Origin: Haloplanus salinus
GTDB taxonomy: Archaea; Halobacteriota; Halobacteria; Halobacteriales; Haloferacaceae
Direction: 5' to 3'
Length of the DNA: 64,000 nt
NCBI RefSeq assembly: GCF_003336245.1
Contig: NZ_QPHM01000001.1
Location: forward strand, 620,001-684,000
A program made the translations under genes and the position numbers. Positions 46,172 to 55,796 of the stretch are shown one piece after another. The notes under the pieces are model-generated. The model did no database searches and was not told the DNA's origin. It worked only from the letters and a program-made list of their open reading frames with translations. The stretch's first letter is position 1; each line of letters begins with the position of its first letter.

Positions 46172-47506
46172 TCATTCGGGTACCCCATCTGGAGGATGTA
46201 AGAACAGTAGGATAACGAGGACGCCGAAGCCCCCAAGCAGAAACACGTTGAACGCGCCGGAGTAGGCGAGCCCAGTCAGTTGGCCGGCGACGGCTGCTCC
46301 GGCGAATCGCTTGGGAAGGTCAGCGGCGGCGCAGTCGAGCGCGTAGAACGCCAGCGCCAGCAGGGTGGCGAGGAAAAGAATGCCGAGGAGCCCCGCCGCG
46401 GCGTAGCCGGACCCCCAGAACGGTGCGTTAGCGACCTGTTCCGGACGGCCGAGCATCTCGCGGCCGATCAAGCGAGCAACTGGGAGATCATATTGGTAGG
46501 GAACGCCGGTCCACGTTCGTCCACCCCAGTAGGTGTGCGGGTTCGACGAGAAGAACTCGACGTGATAGGCCGTCATGAATCCCGGAGTGATGAGCGTCCG
46601 GCGGCCGAGGCCGAGCAGTTGGGAGGGGGCACCGAGGCGGTCGAGGAAGAGGAGGCTGGACAACGACATCGGCCCGCCAAGGACGGCATACGTAGGAAGA
46701 TGCTGGCCGTCGTCGTGTAGGCCAACGTAGAGCGCAACCGCCATGCCCACGGCGAAAAAGGCCGACTTGAACCCGCCGACTGCGAAGACGGTGAGCATCG
46801 CGACGAGCCCCACGCCAGCCACCCATGGCACGGTCAATCCTGCGAGTGACCCGGCGACTAGGAGAGGAGTGAATGTGTTTTCGAGCCAAGTAATCCCGTA
46901 GCTGATCACGCGGAAGAACACTGGACCGAACGACCGCAGCCGCGCGCGGAAGGTGTCGCGGACGGCATAGATATCCCCCGTGATCGTGAGAGAGCGACCA
47001 AACACAGCGATGAGAAGTGCGAGCAGACCGAGCGTGCCGAGAAGCAGCAGACGCCAGAAGAGACTCCGCGAAAGGTGTTCACGGACGTTGATCGTCGGAA
47101 GGCGATACGGCAGTGTCAACATATAAAATGAGAGTGCGACGGTAAGCGCGAACAGCGGATATCGCTCGCGGAGGACGAACGCGTGGAGTGTCACAACCGG
47201 GACGTATGAGACGGGGTACAGCCACCACAGGATGACCTGCGACGGCCGTCGGTAGGTCCGTGGGAGGAAGACTGCCGGCAGGAGCGCCAAGATTCCGACA
47301 AAGATGGCATAGGCCGGATGCGGCATGGCGAACGTGAACGGTGACCAGCCATCGTACAGGGGCACGTCCAAATACCACGTCGTACCAACCACCAGCAGTG
47401 TATAGATACCCATCGCGGCGACGCTCCCGAGTGTGGTTTGGGCTGGCCACGCGAGCGAGGCGACGGGGCGGAGGGCCGAATCAAGTCGCCCAGCCGCGTT
47501 ACTCAT
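46172..47506 (-). CDS. Polytopic O-antigen polymerase/ligase-like membrane protein
   Basis: 444 residues from the ATG at 47506 (MSNAAGRLDS). About eleven to twelve hydrophobic segments cover most of the length, with a large non-membrane loop around 285-365 (FSSNPHTYWGGRTWTGVPYQ and following). This layout of many helices and one long loop in the C-terminal half is that of Wzy-type polymerases or WaaL ligases. No strict motif supports one over the other. It begins a glycan locus with flippase and glycosyltransferases. TATA-like ACATATAAA lies about 14-22 bases before the ATG on the minus strand. Confidence 0.75.
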   Translation of the reverse strand: MSNAAGRLDSALRPVASLAWPAQTTLGSVAAMGIYTLLVVGTTWYLDVPLYDGWSPFTFAMPHPAYAIFVGILALLPAVFLPRTYRRPSQVILWWLYPVSYVPVVTLHAFVLRERYPLFALTVALSFYMLTLPYRLPTINVREHLSRSLFWRLLLLGTLGLLALLIAVFGRSLTITGDIYAVRDTFRARLRSFGPVFFRVISYGITWLENTFTPLLVAGSLAGLTVPWVAGVGLVAMLTVFAVGGFKSAFFAVGMAVALYVGLHDDGQHLPTYAVLGGPMSLSSLLFLDRLGAPSQLLGLGRRTLITPGFMTAYHVEFFSSNPHTYWGGRTWTGVPYQYDLPVARLIGREMLGRPEQVANAPFWGSGYAAAGLLGILFLATLLALAFYALDCAAADLPKRFAGAAVAGQLTGLAYSGAFNVFLLGGFGVLVILLFLHPPDGVPE

Positions 47507-47537
47507 CGCCACACAAGAGTTTATATGTAGCGGAGTT

Positions 47538-47573
47538 CTCCCACCCCGGTTTTAATTTCCGGGTGGGTGGGAG
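47538..47573. repeat. Inverted repeat upstream of the Wzy-like gene
   Basis: CTCCCACCCCGG and CCGGGTGGGTGGGAG flank an AT-rich loop (TTTTAATTT). It lies about 32 bases upstream of the Wzy-like gene start. It may be an IS-end hairpin like the other two in the window or a terminator/operator; the stem has small mismatches. Confidence 0.45.
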
Positions 47574-48078
47574 TAGTGGCTTGGCAACGCGTGCATCGGT
47601 GGCTGTGGACTCGCGCGTGTCATCGGCTGGCTCCTGTCGAAGAAGACGCGCTACTGTCGAGGAGTCTTCGGCCGCAGCGAGTGTCTCGCGGTGGATGTGA
47701 AGCGATTGCAGTATCATATAAGTGTGCGAGTTACGCCACACCTCCGTACAGTCCATAGATCTGCTTATTGACAGCCAGATAATTAGTGTTTCCCTGACGA
47801 CTACGCGGCACCAATCCACTATGACCATTGGCATCACAACCGCCAGCTCAACAAGCGACACGGTCCGGACGACCAACCTTGCCGCGACTGGCAGCGACGC
47901 CGGGAGTCGGGAGGCCATGGCGGTGACCGGCGCCGATACCACGAATGACGAGTGGGCTGTGACCCGCGATTAGTTGAAGGGCTTGGTCAGTCTGACGGCG
48001 TACTGATCGACAAGCGTGAGATAGAACCACTTAGGGTAGGCGTCAATACTATATCATCCGACAGTTTCAATACTATGT
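47574..48078. other. Gene-poor AT-richer stretch
   Basis: About 505 bases before the sulfatase-like gene. The only ORF of note is a 50-codon frame at 47821-47973 (MTIGITTASSTSDTVRTTNL), Thr/Ser-rich and unrecognised. AT-rich sequences near 48040-48065 (ACTATATCATCC) probably include the promoter of the next gene. Confidence 0.4.
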
Positions 48079-49482
48079 ATGAAGCCGAATATTATCTGGA
48101 TATCCTTAGAGAGTGTTCGTGCCGATGCAACTTCATTAAATCGAACAACACACTCCCCCACTCCGAATCTTGCGCGGATCGCCTCGCAAAATAACGGACA
48201 GTGGTTCGGTAACTGCTTTGCACATGCTCATTGGACGCCAGCATCAACCACTTCCATTCTAACCGGGGTTTATCCATCGAGTCATGGAGTCGGCTACTCA
48301 GATTTAGAGAACGTGACAACCGTCCCCGATGGAGTCTCAACTGTCCCCGAATTACTCGTCGATGAGGGCTATCAAACAGCACTCTTCGGGGGCAACACTT
48401 TTGTAAGCGAAGCGACTGGCCTTGATAGAGGTTTCGACACCTGCGAAAACACCTCGACTGCAGACATGTTCACAAGTCGGGGCCTGGAAGCACTCGTCCG
48501 TCATATTTCTGATTATCGATATAATGGCCTCGCGACGAGTACTAACTTAGACAGTCATAAGGACAGTCTTAGAGAGTGGCATCAGTACCTCGGCCTCCGC
48601 CGTTGGGCAGACAGGCGGCGGGGATCGGGTCATCCGTTCTTTGCGTATGTTCATATTAATAATTCTCATAGCCCCTTCCGCCCCCCTCCGTCAGTTCTGA
48701 AACGCGTGTTGGCGGGGAGTGACATCACTCCATCAAAGGCGCTCATATCCGCTAAGGAGTTCGATGACTCCCTTTCAGAAATGATGGCAAACGGAATCAT
48801 GTTGAATGCCGACCAACGGCAAGCTATATTAGCTGCTTACGAAGCAGAAATCCGGTACGATGATTATTTTGTTGGAAAGATATTCGAATGTGTTCAAAAA
48901 AAGGATGACACGATTCTAGTCGTCACGGGCGACTACGGTGAACTATTTGGTGAGAGTGGGGCGTATGGGCACAATATGGTCTTACACGACAAACTTCTGC
49001 ATGTCCCACTCGTTGTATACGGTCTTGACCAGACCGATATCTCCACCGACACTTTAGTTCAGCATATCGACGTAATGCAGACCATCCTGAACCGAATTGG
49101 AGCCGACACATCTCAATTCCAGGGCCATGATCTGGAAACTGATCAAAGAGAGTTCATCATCGCCCAACGCGGATCGGTGGCCCATCGATTTGAAAAATTG
49201 CGGGACATCAATCCGGAATTTGACCCCGGCCTATTTCACGAGACAGAGTTAGATTGTATTCGGTCCCGCGAGTGGAAATATCAACAAAGCGGCGACCGCG
49301 AGGAGTTATTCCAACTTCCAGACGAGCAGACAGATGTCTCTAATCAGTTTCCGTCCAAAGCACGAGAACTCAAACAAGTTCTTGAGGATCACCTTCCAGT
49401 AGTAGAGTATGATTCAAACGGGCAGGCTGAGTTCGACGAAGACATGAAAGACCACCTTCAAGACATGGGCTATATTGACTAA
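48079..49482 (+). CDS. Sulfatase/alkaline-phosphatase-superfamily protein
   Basis: 467 residues. The metal-binding start NIIWISLESVRAD and later VVTGDYGELFGESGAYGH are those of the superfamily. The nucleophile region reads HAHWTPASTTSILTG and then VYPSSHGVGYSD, where type I sulfatases have (C/S)-x-P-x-R; a Thr next to Pro remains, as in phosphoethanolamine transferases. Sulfatase, phosphodiesterase or a phospho-alcohol transferase acting on glycans are all possible. The gene is clearly richer in A/T than the window average and uses A/T-ending codons, suggesting acquisition from another lineage. Confidence 0.85.
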   Translation: MKPNIIWISLESVRADATSLNRTTHSPTPNLARIASQNNGQWFGNCFAHAHWTPASTTSILTGVYPSSHGVGYSDLENVTTVPDGVSTVPELLVDEGYQTALFGGNTFVSEATGLDRGFDTCENTSTADMFTSRGLEALVRHISDYRYNGLATSTNLDSHKDSLREWHQYLGLRRWADRRRGSGHPFFAYVHINNSHSPFRPPPSVLKRVLAGSDITPSKALISAKEFDDSLSEMMANGIMLNADQRQAILAAYEAEIRYDDYFVGKIFECVQKKDDTILVVTGDYGELFGESGAYGHNMVLHDKLLHVPLVVYGLDQTDISTDTLVQHIDVMQTILNRIGADTSQFQGHDLETDQREFIIAQRGSVAHRFEKLRDINPEFDPGLFHETELDCIRSREWKYQQSGDREELFQLPDEQTDVSNQFPSKARELKQVLEDHLPVVEYDSNGQAEFDEDMKDHLQDMGYID

Positions 49483-49872
49483 GCTACTGCATTCGCAGCA
49501 CGAACCTATCACTCCACAGCCTCGATAACCCCGGTTCGACGCTGACTCCACAGGATGTGGGAACATTCCCCATCCGCTCTACTCACACGGCACCATCATC
49601 ACCTGCTGGGGCTCGACGAGGCTGGCGGACTTCTGCGGATACGGAATCGGAGGGAAGACGATGCACACGGCGGGTGCCGGGGCAACGTCTACATCGCCGT
49701 CTAGACGTTCGATGAGTAGGCAGAAGTGGAACGAACCGAATGAGGCGACAGCTCTGAGGATGGGGAGTTCGGTGAAGACAGTTCCTGGGCGTGAGCGACG
49801 TTGCGGTGTCTCGTCGTCGTGTCGACCGTCGTGGATGACAGTAGAACGTGGTAGTAGGCGGCTACGACGTTC
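49483..49872. other. Intergenic stretch, possible decayed ORF
   Basis: About 390 bases. A minus-strand frame of about 65 codons (with FHFCLLIERLDGDVDVAPAP and then AVCIVFPPIPYPQKSASL) is open but has no recognisable family and no clear start; a different minus-strand frame to its right also looks partly protein-like. Remnant of an unidentified gene or IS is possible. Confidence 0.3.
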
Positions 49873-50961
49873 TCAACCGCGAGTAACCGTCGCTTCGACC
49901 GTCACGGTGCCGAAGTCGAGAACGACGGTCCGCCCCTGCCGAAGCGCCGATCCTTTGAATCGGACGCCGGTACTCGTCTCTCGAACTCGTAGTTCGGCGG
50001 TCATCGTAACGTCCTTTTGAACCGGGTGTTGGCGCTGGTAGACGTTCCCGTCCTGGCTGGTGAGAACGACAGTCGCTGGTGTTACGGTAACGTCGGTTAG
50101 TCGGGCGACCGTTTCCCCCCGAACGCGCTCGGTGAGGCCCACGCCGAGGCTCGACGAGAGATCGGGATCGACGTTTTCCATTTTCAGAGAGACGGTGCGC
50201 GTGGCCGTCTGCCCGACCGGAGTCAGCGCACCGACACGTGCCACCTCCCCTTCGAAGGCGTAGAGATCAGTTTCCATAGGTATCGTTGCTCCATGCCGAA
50301 TCGCGGTTCCGCCGAACTGTGGTCCGTCGGCGGATCGGTAGGTTTGGTACGTGATACCGACGTACGCAACCGTAGTGTCGCTTCCCGAACGGTACGCACT
50401 CACCGACTGGATCGTAGCAACATTTCGCCCGTCGATACGAAACACCTGACCGCGTTCGATATCGTTCGCCGTCTCGGTGGTGAGTTCTGTCCGGAGGAGA
50501 ACATCGATAGGTTCTGTGGGGAGATTCGGATTCTCGTTTTCAACCGCTGTAATAGTTCCACTAGTCGTGTACTCCTCGGTCACGAGTTCCACATTTCGAC
50601 CGACCCTCAGCGGGGCACCCGCGTACGTGACCGTTTCACCGTCCATCGGAGCCGTAATTCGTGCTCGGACCCGAACGCGACGGTCGGACCCGGACGCCGT
50701 CGTGTACACGTCGGTGATCGTGACGTTCGCTCCGGTCGTGTCGACGGTGGTATCGCCTTCGCTGACGAGCGTAGCGACGTAGTTCGGCTGTGTACCGAGA
50801 TCGACAGTTACGTATCGCGTGCCGGAGGTAGTTTGAGAGGGATCGTCCAGCAGAACGAACGTCGCACCGGCGACCACGATGGCCACTGCCAAGAACACGG
50901 CGACAGCGTCGACGATGTTGATTCGACCGAAGATGTTGCCCTCGCTGTCGATCAACGCCAC
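49873..50961 (-). CDS. DUF4330 family protein, single-pass membrane
   Basis: 362 residues. MALIDSEGNIFGRINIVDAV followed by a hydrophobic helix (AVFLAVAIVVAGATFVLL) is the DUF4330 start. The large outer domain shows repeated beta segments with G-R-N-V-(E/A) and (V/I)-R-x-G-x-x-(V/I/M) patterns. DUF4330 proteins occur in archaeal and cyanobacterial surface-polysaccharide loci; function unknown. Most of the protein should lie outside the membrane. Confidence 0.85.
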   Translation of the reverse strand: MALIDSEGNIFGRINIVDAVAVFLAVAIVVAGATFVLLDDPSQTTSGTRYVTVDLGTQPNYVATLVSEGDTTVDTTGANVTITDVYTTASGSDRRVRVRARITAPMDGETVTYAGAPLRVGRNVELVTEEYTTSGTITAVENENPNLPTEPIDVLLRTELTTETANDIERGQVFRIDGRNVATIQSVSAYRSGSDTTVAYVGITYQTYRSADGPQFGGTAIRHGATIPMETDLYAFEGEVARVGALTPVGQTATRTVSLKMENVDPDLSSSLGVGLTERVRGETVARLTDVTVTPATVVLTSQDGNVYQRQHPVQKDVTMTAELRVRETSTGVRFKGSALRQGRTVVLDFGTVTVEATVTRG

Positions 50962-51080
50962 AATGGATCACCAGGTGGTTGCACGGGCTAAATGTAGATT
51001 AGTGGAACAAAAACTGTGATGGTCGCAAAGATGCGACGTGATCGGAGCGGAACCGCGCAAATTGGTTCCGTTCATAGATA

Positions 51081-51896
51081 TTAGGAACGGAAATATCTTC
51101 GATACGTGCGTTCGAGAAGCCGCTTGGGGAAAAATCGAAGCGGGATTCGCACCGAGAGGTTCAGCAACGCTATTTTCCAGTCATAGAATCCAGTTTCGAC
51201 GATTGCCCGTTGTAACTCGATTTCTCGTTTGGCGATATCCCATCCTTGACGACGAGCAATAACTCCGTCGGCACGGACTTTCACCAAGACTTCGGGAACG
51301 TTGGCTAGCACCCGATCGTTCGACAATAGTCGGCACCACAGTTCGTAATCCTCACCGTACTCCATATGCCGATAGTTTCCGGCATCAACGACGGCTTGCC
51401 GTCGGAACATGACGGTCGGATGATTAACCGGGGACCGGTAGTGGGCCATCCGCCGAACGGCGCCTGGGTCGGTTGGAACCTCACGGACCGCTCTGATCTC
51501 TCCGGACGACGTTTCGAACTCGCCAATGAAGCCACCGGCTACGTCGACAGTCGGATTCGATTCGAAGAACGCCAACTGTCGTTCGAGTCGGTGTGGCAAC
51601 GCGATGTCGTCGGCGTCGATAATGGCGACGAACTCCGAGTCGGCTCGTTCGACTCCGACTTTGCGGGCGTGACCACGACCACGTTCGTCGACGGCAACGT
51701 CTCGGACGTGAAAATCCGCCCGTGCCTCCAGATCGTCGATCGCTGCGACCAGTTCCGACGGTAGATCGAAGTCGCGAACGACAACGAGTTCGTCCGGCAG
51801 TCGTCGTTGAGTTACCAAACTATCGAAACACTCCCGGAGCTCCGACACCTCGTCGCCGACGTACGTCGTCATGACGACCGAAATAGTTCGACTCAT
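51081..51896 (-). CDS. Glycosyltransferase family 2
   Basis: 271 residues from the ATG at 51896 (MSRTISVVMTTYVGDE). The GT-A fold motifs are SVVMTTYVGDEVSELRECFD, ADSEFVAIIDADDIALPHRL (DAD metal site) and YGEDYELWCRLL (the ED of GT2). The hydrophobic C-terminal RIPLRFFPKRLL is typical of membrane-associated GT2 proteins. It transfers a sugar from an activated nucleotide sugar onto a lipid-linked glycan, by family. It lies 120 bases downstream of the GT4 gene on the same strand. Confidence 0.9.
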   Translation of the reverse strand: MSRTISVVMTTYVGDEVSELRECFDSLVTQRRLPDELVVVRDFDLPSELVAAIDDLEARADFHVRDVAVDERGRGHARKVGVERADSEFVAIIDADDIALPHRLERQLAFFESNPTVDVAGGFIGEFETSSGEIRAVREVPTDPGAVRRMAHYRSPVNHPTVMFRRQAVVDAGNYRHMEYGEDYELWCRLLSNDRVLANVPEVLVKVRADGVIARRQGWDIAKREIELQRAIVETGFYDWKIALLNLSVRIPLRFFPKRLLERTYRRYFRS

Positions 51897-52016
51897 GATC
51901 GACGTTTTGAGGGTGGAGGGATCAGCACGGATCGATCCCCGGTGGCACGTTCGTGTCCGGACGTCCGCCGCCGCGGGGAGAACGTGTGTTCCCACCAAGC
52001 GGTCGGTCGAGTCGAA

Positions 52017-53156
52017 TTATACGACACTTCGATACACCTCGCATGTTCGGCGGGCGATATCCACCCACGAGGGGATCGATTCGACTAGATCACCGATGTT
52101 TTCGCTCATTCGAGCCGCTAACTCAGTATCGGAAAGTATTCGATTCATCGCATCCGAAAGCTCCTCGCTATTCTTCGGGGGCACGAGGTAGCCATGCTTT
52201 CCGTCGGTCAATACCGAGGCGAACCCGGCGATGTCTGTCGCCACGATCGGTGTTTCGTACTGGAGTGCGGTCAACAGCGCACCGCTCTGATCGATGTCGT
52301 CGTACGGAAAGACGATCAGATCGGCGTCGGAGAACAGTCCGGGAACTTCCGCGTCGGGGACGAAGCGTAAGTCCCAATGGACCGAAGGCTGAACGCCGAG
52401 AGCCGTCGCTCGCTCTCGAAGTGGTCGAACGTCCATCTTCGGGCTGCCTGCGATGTGTAGCTCGACTGTCTCACGGATGTCGGCGGGAAGTTCCGCGTAT
52501 GCTTCGAGCAGCGTCTCGATGTTCTTGTACGGTTTTATGGTGCCGAAGAAAAGAATCGTGCTGGTGTCAGTATCTTCGGTTTCACTCGGTTGAGGTGGGT
52601 ACTGCAAGATGCCGTGGGGAATGATAGAAATGTCTCTTGATCGAATATTTTGTGCCACCAGTTCGTCTTGTGACATCGGAGTGTGGACGATCAGTTGATC
52701 GAAGAGCTCATACACCGACTCGGCGCCCAAAAGCTGGATCGGCGATGTGCTCGCACCACGGAAAGGCGTCGTGTCGTGGACGGTCAACACGAGGGGTGCA
52801 ACGCGTCGAAGTGCCTGAAGGAACAGTCTATCGACGATAGGAAGAGGGAGCCACTGGAAGTGAACGACGTCAGGGTCCATCGCCCTAATTTTTCGAACGA
52901 AGAGGGACATATCGACGATATGCTCGGTTCCTTTGACCACGGTTCGTCCGAAGGACACGTCCCGGCCCGAGTAGAGGTCGTTCGTATGGCTGTAGAAGTA
53001 CGCAAGCCGTCGATATGACGTGTCCCCGTCCCACAGGAAGTAGTCGGAATCGGTCGTGAACAGCGTGAGTTCACACCCCGTCTCCGCCAATCCAGCACAG
53101 AGGTGATGGTCGTATGGAGGCGTAAACGCCGACGGGTCGACCATGGCGACTTTCAT
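52017..53156 (-). CDS. Glycosyltransferase family 4 (GT-B)
   Basis: 379 residues from the ATG at 53156 (MKVAMVDPSAFTPPYDHH). GT-B features: PHG in ISIIPHGILQYP, ILFFGTIKPYKNIETLLEAY, the acceptor/donor motif FSDADLIVFPYDDIDQSGAL, and PIVATDIAGFASVL. The active-site E-x7-E is altered (DDIDQSGALLTALQYETP), so retaining catalysis cannot be confirmed from one motif. Function is in glycan assembly at the cytoplasmic face. An alternative start lies 11 codons upstream. Confidence 0.88.
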   Translation of the reverse strand: MKVAMVDPSAFTPPYDHHLCAGLAETGCELTLFTTDSDYFLWDGDTSYRRLAYFYSHTNDLYSGRDVSFGRTVVKGTEHIVDMSLFVRKIRAMDPDVVHFQWLPLPIVDRLFLQALRRVAPLVLTVHDTTPFRGASTSPIQLLGAESVYELFDQLIVHTPMSQDELVAQNIRSRDISIIPHGILQYPPQPSETEDTDTSTILFFGTIKPYKNIETLLEAYAELPADIRETVELHIAGSPKMDVRPLRERATALGVQPSVHWDLRFVPDAEVPGLFSDADLIVFPYDDIDQSGALLTALQYETPIVATDIAGFASVLTDGKHGYLVPPKNSEELSDAMNRILSDTELAARMSENIGDLVESIPSWVDIARRTCEVYRSVV

Positions 53157-53226
53157 CGAAATAACAAGTCGCGGACCGCACTCTTTCATTTTTCGGTGCC
53201 TGCAGTGGTGTCGTGTGATCGGTGAA

Positions 53227-53236
53227 ACATATATAC
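53227..53236 (+). promoter_or_regulatory. TATA box of the sulfatase-like gene at 53262
   Basis: ACATATATAC lies 26-35 bases before the ATG at 53262, consistent with a leaderless transcript. The region is shared with the divergent GT4 gene start. Confidence 0.6.
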
Positions 53237-53261
53237 CGGTGGCCGACGACCTGTCGAAAGT

Positions 53262-54506
53262 ATGAATGAGCGTTCGGACATCGTACTCGTGACCGTTGAC
53301 TGCTGGCGGTACGATGCACTCGCGCGGATGGACGAATTACGCTCTTCGGTGGTGGGGTACGATCGAACGGACGCGATCTGTCAGTCCGCAGCGACACCGG
53401 GAGTGTTCCCGTCGATTCTGGCTAGTCTATACTACCCACAAGCGTACACTCCATCCGGGCGCTTGCGTGAATCCGTCAGTACGCTCCCGACGGTACTTTC
53501 ACGACACGGATATCGGACGGGAGCAGTCGTCGCTGACAACCCGTTTCTGGACCGGTTCTCGGAGGGATTCGACTTCTTTTGGAACGGGGCATCTGGCGGA
53601 GAGACGCGGTTCGACCGACTCCTACGCCTCGGCCTACAGCGCGATACCGTACCAGTGACCGAAGTCGCCGAACGTGCGAGAGAGTGGTTCACCGACACGG
53701 ACGACCCGACGTTCTTATTTACGCACTTGATGGATCCCCACGAACCGTATCTCCCAGGACTACGCCGAGGCTTTAGCGAAGGGGTCGTCAACTCGTACTG
53801 GACTCTCCGGAAATTCGCACGGGATCGACAGTCGTTATCCAAAAACGAGAAACAAACCATCCAAAATCTCTACTGGCACTGTATCGATTACCTAGATGCG
53901 CACATCCACGAACTCTTCTCGTTCGTTCCCGAAGACGCGATCGTAGTGCTCATGCGAGACCACGGAGAGGAGTTCGACCACGGCGCGTATCGACACGCCA
54001 GGCTCTACGACGAGTGCGTCCGTGTGCCGTTTTTGAGTAAGAACCTCGCCCAAGGACGAATAGGCGAAGCACCTATCCGGCAGATAGACCTCGCGCCGAC
54101 TATTCTGGCAGAACTCGGGATCGAGGCACCAGCGACGTGGCTCGGAGAACCCATGTCCGGGGAACCACGGCACACTCACCTACTGAATCATTCGCCACAC
54201 CGCGGCGAGAGCTATGCTGGAGTGCGAACGTCGGACGGGAAACTCGTCAAAACGTTCGCCGAGGGCCTGGAAAACGAACCCACGACGGATTTCTTCGACC
54301 TACGGGCGGACCCCAGAGAGGAGACCAACCGTTACGAACATGCGGACGACGAACGGATACGGGACTTGGAAAGTGATCTGGACGAATTTCTGGCCGAAGA
54401 GGGCATAAGAGAAGGCGTCCAGTACGGTACCGAACCGAACATCGGAGAACGGGAGGATAACGAGGAAACGGTCGAAGAGCGGCTATCCGCGCTGGGGTAC
54501 AGGTAG
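53262..54506 (+). CDS. Sulfatase/alkaline-phosphatase-superfamily protein
   Basis: 414 residues. DIVLVTVDCWRYDALARMDE holds the first metal Asp; LFTHLMDPHEPY and VLMRDHGEEFDHG hold other metal ligands. The nucleophile segment reads SAATPGVFPSILASLYYPQA, with Thr before Pro and no Cys/Ser-x-Pro-x-Arg. It ends LSALGYR, a C-terminal LGY pattern shared with the three related proteins in this locus. Probably a modifying enzyme on an extracellular or lipid-linked glycan. Confidence 0.88.
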   Translation: MNERSDIVLVTVDCWRYDALARMDELRSSVVGYDRTDAICQSAATPGVFPSILASLYYPQAYTPSGRLRESVSTLPTVLSRHGYRTGAVVADNPFLDRFSEGFDFFWNGASGGETRFDRLLRLGLQRDTVPVTEVAERAREWFTDTDDPTFLFTHLMDPHEPYLPGLRRGFSEGVVNSYWTLRKFARDRQSLSKNEKQTIQNLYWHCIDYLDAHIHELFSFVPEDAIVVLMRDHGEEFDHGAYRHARLYDECVRVPFLSKNLAQGRIGEAPIRQIDLAPTILAELGIEAPATWLGEPMSGEPRHTHLLNHSPHRGESYAGVRTSDGKLVKTFAEGLENEPTTDFFDLRADPREETNRYEHADDERIRDLESDLDEFLAEEGIREGVQYGTEPNIGEREDNEETVEERLSALGYR

Positions 54507-54571
54507 GGAGTACGAGCGGTATTGACGGGGTATCGTGCCGCACTCTCGGGTGAGTCGGACATAGCCGGATG

Positions 54572-55513
54572 CTACTTGTAACCCAGTGCCTCCAGCTTCT
54601 CTTCGACGCTGAGGTTCGGTTCCCTTTCGGGCTGAGGTTCGTACATGGGTTGATACTCTCCGTTATCCGAGGCGGATGTGACACACCATGGAACCCGCTT
54701 CAGAACGTCGATGTACGTATAACACGGGTGAGCCCAGACACCTTCCTCCCCGAAGGCCTGACCGTGATCAGACGAGAGAACGACATGCTGTGCGTCGATA
54801 CTGTCTAAGAGGAGTTCGACGTCGTCAAGAACGTAGCGGAGGTTGTCGAGCGAAGCACTCCATAGCGTGTCTCGGCTGTACCCCTCGTCGTGCAGCTCCC
54901 CGAGCGTAAGCCCCTCTCCCTGGACGCCGACCGGGGTGACGATGTTGCTCTCAATGTCGTTGTTCACGAACGGGAGGTGAGGCTGCATGTAGTGAATTAT
55001 CGTCCGATCGGGGTCAAGTTCGCGATGGAAGTGGATGGCCCGGTCTGTGACTTCCTGAGCCAGAATGGTTCCCTGTTCCTCGTCCCAGCCGTCTTCCCAC
55101 ACCTCTTCGAGATGGAGAAACTGATCATCCCGTAAGTGCCGATTGGAGGACGTATTGGCGGTGACGTGTAACGTTCGGTCCATCTCGTCTCGGTACTCCT
55201 CGGTGAACGTATGTCGCATCCACTCATCGGAGCAAGTTCCCATGCTAACGTGTTCGCCGATATTATCGACGAACGGATATTCGCCGGCGACTTCCGCCAT
55301 CATATCGATTGTCGCACAGTCCAGAAGGATCAGGACGTCCCAGTCGCGGTCGTACACGTTCACCGCGTCGCTTTTATGAAAAGTTTGATATTTGATCTCG
55401 TTCGTCACGAAGTTCATCCCTGAAAGGGCAGTGGCACCCAAACCACGGATCCCCCGTTCGTCCACGTTTCGTCGGGATGAGGCCAGAAGTTGCTGGAGGA
55501 TACGCATACTCAT
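54572..55513 (-). CDS. Alkaline-phosphatase-like protein (short form)
   Basis: 313 residues. The motifs are DVLILLDCATIDMM (first metal Asp), TCSDEWMRHTF in the nucleophile region, IIHYMQPHLPFV and VVLSSDHGQAFGEEGVWAHP. It is shorter than sulfatases and lacks the formylglycine motif. It resembles the protein at 55797-56723 in organisation (both have a W-D-x-L-(I/L)-L-(L/I)-D start and an LGY ending). The ATG is within an AT-rich divergent region with that gene. Confidence 0.82.
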   Translation of the reverse strand: MSMRILQQLLASSRRNVDERGIRGLGATALSGMNFVTNEIKYQTFHKSDAVNVYDRDWDVLILLDCATIDMMAEVAGEYPFVDNIGEHVSMGTCSDEWMRHTFTEEYRDEMDRTLHVTANTSSNRHLRDDQFLHLEEVWEDGWDEEQGTILAQEVTDRAIHFHRELDPDRTIIHYMQPHLPFVNNDIESNIVTPVGVQGEGLTLGELHDEGYSRDTLWSASLDNLRYVLDDVELLLDSIDAQHVVLSSDHGQAFGEEGVWAHPCYTYIDVLKRVPWCVTSASDNGEYQPMYEPQPEREPNLSVEEKLEALGYK

Positions 55514-55796
55514 ACTACGGAGAACGTGTCCACTGACGGTACCGCTCGGACCGATTCGACTCCAAAGGGCCAGCCGAGTACATGTTCGATGTGGGGTGTA
55601 CGCTGAGAGCTATTCGTTCACCAACCAACATAAATTATGCCACCCGATTGGCTCGTTGAAGCGACCCGGTACTGAAGCGAGCAGCAGCGACGTTCCGATG
55701 TGAAAATTGACAACGTTTATTCATAGGTTGGGAGAATACGTTGTTAGCGACGTATATCCAGCTCGAACAAAAGTGTGAAACTGTGGATCAACCAAG
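55514..55796. promoter_or_regulatory. Divergent promoter region between two alkaline-phosphatase-like genes
   Basis: 283 bases with AT-rich islands (AACATAAATTATGCC near 55627, ACAACGTTTATTCATAGG near 55710). It carries the promoters of the divergent paralogues. No ORF of interest is seen. Confidence 0.45.

Noticed and set aside
47821-47973. 50-codon Thr/Ser-rich ORF
   Set aside because: No recognisable domain and no promoter-like sequence at the right distance; kept only as a note in the gap entry.
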